DNA from: JAXMDC01 sp046349035
GTDB lineage: Bacteria > Pseudomonadota > Alphaproteobacteria > Rhizobiales > Kaistiaceae
Direction: 5' to 3'
NCBI GenBank assembly: GCA_046349035.1
Contig: JAXMDC010000004.1
Span: 248,001 to 312,000, forward strand
DNA: 64,000 nt
Shown here: piece after piece, positions 62,438 through 64,000 of the stretch
How positions within the stretch are numbered: the first letter of the stretch is position 1
Layout of the letters: each line of letters opens with the position of its first letter
Program-made: the position numbers and the translations under genes
The notes under the pieces: generated by a model
The model's input: only the letters and a program-made list of their open reading frames with translations
What the model was told of the DNA's origin: nothing
Databases searched by the model: none

Positions 62438-63691
62438 CTACCGGCTCGCCGACCTCAACTTCTGTAGGAGCGGGGCCGACGGGTAACCATCCGGCGCCAT
62501 CCCGATCGACGCCTGAAATGTGCGCAGCCCCGCATCGCTAAGCCGGCCGAGCTTACCATCGATCGGTCCGCTGTAGAGCCCTCGTGCGGCCAGCAATTGC
62601 TGCAGTTCGCTACGCTCCGACGAGCTAAGCGGTAACTCGTCCCTCGGCCAAGGCCCTGTAATCGCCGGGAGTCCCTTGATCCGATCGGAAAGACTGCCTA
62701 CGGCAAGGGCATAGGCATCCGAGTTGTTGTAGCGCTTGATGACGCGAAAATTGCCGAAGATCATGAACGCCGGTCCGCGTGCCCCGGTCGGAAGAAGGAT
62801 CGCTGCCTGTTCGTCAGGGCGCGCGAAGGCCGCCCCCTTGGGCCGCTTTACCCCGAGTGCCGCCCAATCGGCAGTCGCCTTGACGACCTCCGGGTCGGCA
62901 AGCCGGTAATCGAACCCGGCCGGGAGAATCACCTCGTGACCCCAGCTGCCACCGGCTTGCCACCCGCGCGCCCGCAGAAAATTGGCCATCGACGCCAACG
63001 AATCCAGGGCCGATTTCCAAATATCCCGCTTCCCGTCGCCATCGAAGTCGACGGCATAGTCCTGGTAGGTCGTCGGGATGAACTGCGGTTGCCCCATCGC
63101 ACCCGCCCATGAGCCGGTCAGCGCCGCCAGCGTCACGTCCCCGCGCTCGATGATCTTCAGCGCCGCGATCAGCTGCTCCTCGGCAAACGCGACACGGCTG
63201 CCGCCCGCCGCGGCTATGGTCGCCAGTGAGCGTATGATGTTCTTGCCGTTGCCCGTATCGCCTAGGTCCGTCCCATAAGAGGTTTCCATCCCCCAGATGG
63301 CAACGAGGATTGCCCGCTCGACACCGTAGACGGCTTCTATCTTAGCGAGTTGTGTCCGATAGCGGATCGCGAGCGCTGTACCCGTCTCGACACGCTCCGT
63401 CGAAACCGTATTGGCAAGATAGGTCCACAGCGGCCGCACAAACTCCGCCTGGTTGGCGGAACTGCGCAATATGTCGGGATCCGGCGTGAAGTCGGCGAAG
63501 GCCTTGCGGAAAATCGCCTCCGGGACCCCCTCTGCAGCGGCCTTGGGCCAGAACGAAGCGACCCAGGGATGTTCGGCCGCCTTGGCACCATAGCCCGACG
63601 CAATCAACAATCCGGCCAGCAAGCCGGCCCACGCCATTCGCCGGACTTTCTCTGTCCGTTCCACCGAGCCTCGGAGCCCAGCCATCGCCAT
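62438..63691 (-). CDS. Lytic murein transglycosylase (MltB family)
   Basis: A 417-residue enzyme that cleaves peptidoglycan to 1,6-anhydro products. The N-terminus has a signal sequence (RMAWAGLLAGLLIASGYGAKAAE). The catalytic domain shows IEAVYGVERAILVAIWGMETSYGTDLGDTGNGKNIIRSLATIA, with the catalytic Glu in WGMETSYG. TGSWAGAMGQPQFIPTTYQDYAVDFDGDGKRDIWKSALDSLASMANFLRARGW follows. A C-terminal peptidoglycan-binding domain (LAARGLYSGPIDGKLGRLSDAGLRTFQASIGMAPDGYPS) completes it. Start at 63691 with the next codons MAMAGLRG. It lies 2 bases after the galE stop, so it is in the galE operon. Confidence 0.93.
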   Translation of the reverse strand: MAMAGLRGSVERTEKVRRMAWAGLLAGLLIASGYGAKAAEHPWVASFWPKAAAEGVPEAIFRKAFADFTPDPDILRSSANQAEFVRPLWTYLANTVSTERVETGTALAIRYRTQLAKIEAVYGVERAILVAIWGMETSYGTDLGDTGNGKNIIRSLATIAAAGGSRVAFAEEQLIAALKIIERGDVTLAALTGSWAGAMGQPQFIPTTYQDYAVDFDGDGKRDIWKSALDSLASMANFLRARGWQAGGSWGHEVILPAGFDYRLADPEVVKATADWAALGVKRPKGAAFARPDEQAAILLPTGARGPAFMIFGNFRVIKRYNNSDAYALAVGSLSDRIKGLPAITGPWPRDELPLSSSERSELQQLLAARGLYSGPIDGKLGRLSDAGLRTFQASIGMAPDGYPSAPLLQKLRSASR

Positions 63692-63693
63692 TG

Positions 63694-64000
63694 CTAGATC
63701 CGCGCGTTGCGCCGACTCAGCGCTGTTTCCCACGCGAGCGCGTTTCCAACGATAGTGTCAAGGTCATCGAGCCGCGGGCGCCAATTGAGCGTTCGCCTTA
63801 TGAGCGCGGTCTCGGCCACAACCGCTGCAGGGTCTCCGGGCCGCCGCGGCGACAGCACGATCTCAAAGTCTCTTCCCGCCACACGCCTAACCGCTTCGAC
63901 TACTTCAAATACCGAATAGCCCCGGCCGTAGCCGCAATTGGCCACCAAGCTCTCGCCGCCGGCGCGCAAATAGTCGAGCGCCGCAAGATGCGCCTCCACC
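63694..64000 (-). CDS. galE: UDP-glucose 4-epimerase GalE, C-terminal part (5' end outside window)
   Basis: The last about 102 residues of a short-chain dehydrogenase epimerase that interconverts UDP-glucose and UDP-galactose. Visible residues VEAHLAALDYLRAGGESLVANCGYGRGYSVFEVVEAVRRVAGRDFEIVLSPRRPGDPAAVVAETALIRRTLNWRPRLDDLDTIVGNALAWE match the GalE tail (LGYGRGYSVFEVVxA and RRxGDPAxxVA motifs). The frame runs off the end of the window. It is followed by mltB and the SGNH gene. Confidence 0.9.
   Translation of the reverse strand, partial: VEAHLAALDYLRAGGESLVANCGYGRGYSVFEVVEAVRRVAGRDFEIVLSPRRPGDPAAVVAETALIRRTLNWRPRLDDLDTIVGNALAWETALSRRNARI

Overview
The window reads as one continuous stretch of core chromosome from a high-GC alphaproteobacterium. 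It carries no phage, integrase, transposase, CRISPR array or clear foreign island. The assignment rests on alphaproteobacterial marker families: RcdA (DUF1465), TrcR (DUF1013), GapR (DUF2312), CpdR, a ZapA/ZauP-like pair, DUF1192, DUF1244, DUF1036, DUF4164, a three-subunit PntAA/PntAB/PntB transhydrogenase and a ROSE-type RNA thermometer ahead of a small heat-shock gene. Order and genus cannot be fixed from the sequence alone.

Layout. 0-6.7 kb: envelope and housekeeping genes on the + strand (3' end of tolB, pal, cpoB, tilS, ftsH, glmM). 6.9-7.7 kb: an outer-membrane beta-barrel gene closed by a strong terminator. 7.7-11 kb: a minus-strand block with ruvC, yebC, ymdB, a probable 6S RNA, zapA and its coiled-coil partner. 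11.2-18.8 kb: + strand gap, pgk, a ThiE-like protein, a Sel1-repeat protein, an inositol-monophosphatase, an uncharacterised MotA/ExbB-like plus OmpA/MotB-like motor pair, a small membrane protein and rpmE. 18.8-25.9 kb: rcdA, DUF1192, a quinone oxidoreductase, trcR, a frameshifted acyl-CoA synthetase, two DUF465 genes, purE, purK and rpsU. 26-30 kb: a TPR lipoprotein, then pntB, pntAB and pntAA on the minus strand. 30.3-42.9 kb: an ABC1 kinase, an M3 oligopeptidase, an orphan NtrC-type regulator, a YcbB-like L,D-transpeptidase with a YcbK-like M15 protein, gapR, DUF1244, N-formylglutamate amidohydrolase, DUF1036, pyk, a TPR protein and rpmJ (short, on the minus strand). 43-49 kb: a TerC-family protein, then a small unknown protein, a giant MFS-acyltransferase-acyl-ACP synthetase fusion and a TetR regulator, tied together by four copies of the palindrome TGAACnnnGTTCA. 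49-54.8 kb: tRNA-Val, cpdR, a second formylglutamate amidohydrolase, hisN, a hydrolase, a small secreted protein, hsp20 behind a ROSE element and a threonine aldolase. 55-64 kb: gltB, gltD, an SGNH/DUF459 protein, a lytic transglycosylase and the 3' part of galE.

How it fits together. Many genes serve envelope integrity and peptidoglycan turnover (Tol-Pal, CpoB, GlmM, L,D-transpeptidase, M15 protein, lytic transglycosylase, the OmpA motor pair). Another set serves the alphaproteobacterial cell cycle (ZapA/ZauP, RcdA, CpdR, TrcR, GapR). The strongest candidate for something undescribed is the TetR module at 43.8-48.5 kb, where each of three promoters has a -10-like hexamer directly next to the same 13-bp palindrome. 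Two core genes, tilS and ruvC, have no canonical start codon for the full-length protein. One acyl-CoA synthetase carries six indels within 300 bases. These may be biology or local sequence errors and are flagged as such. Outside the listed features the intergenic stretches are short; the 265 bases before pntAA (30056-30320) and the 239 bases before gap (10987-11225) show nothing recognisable.
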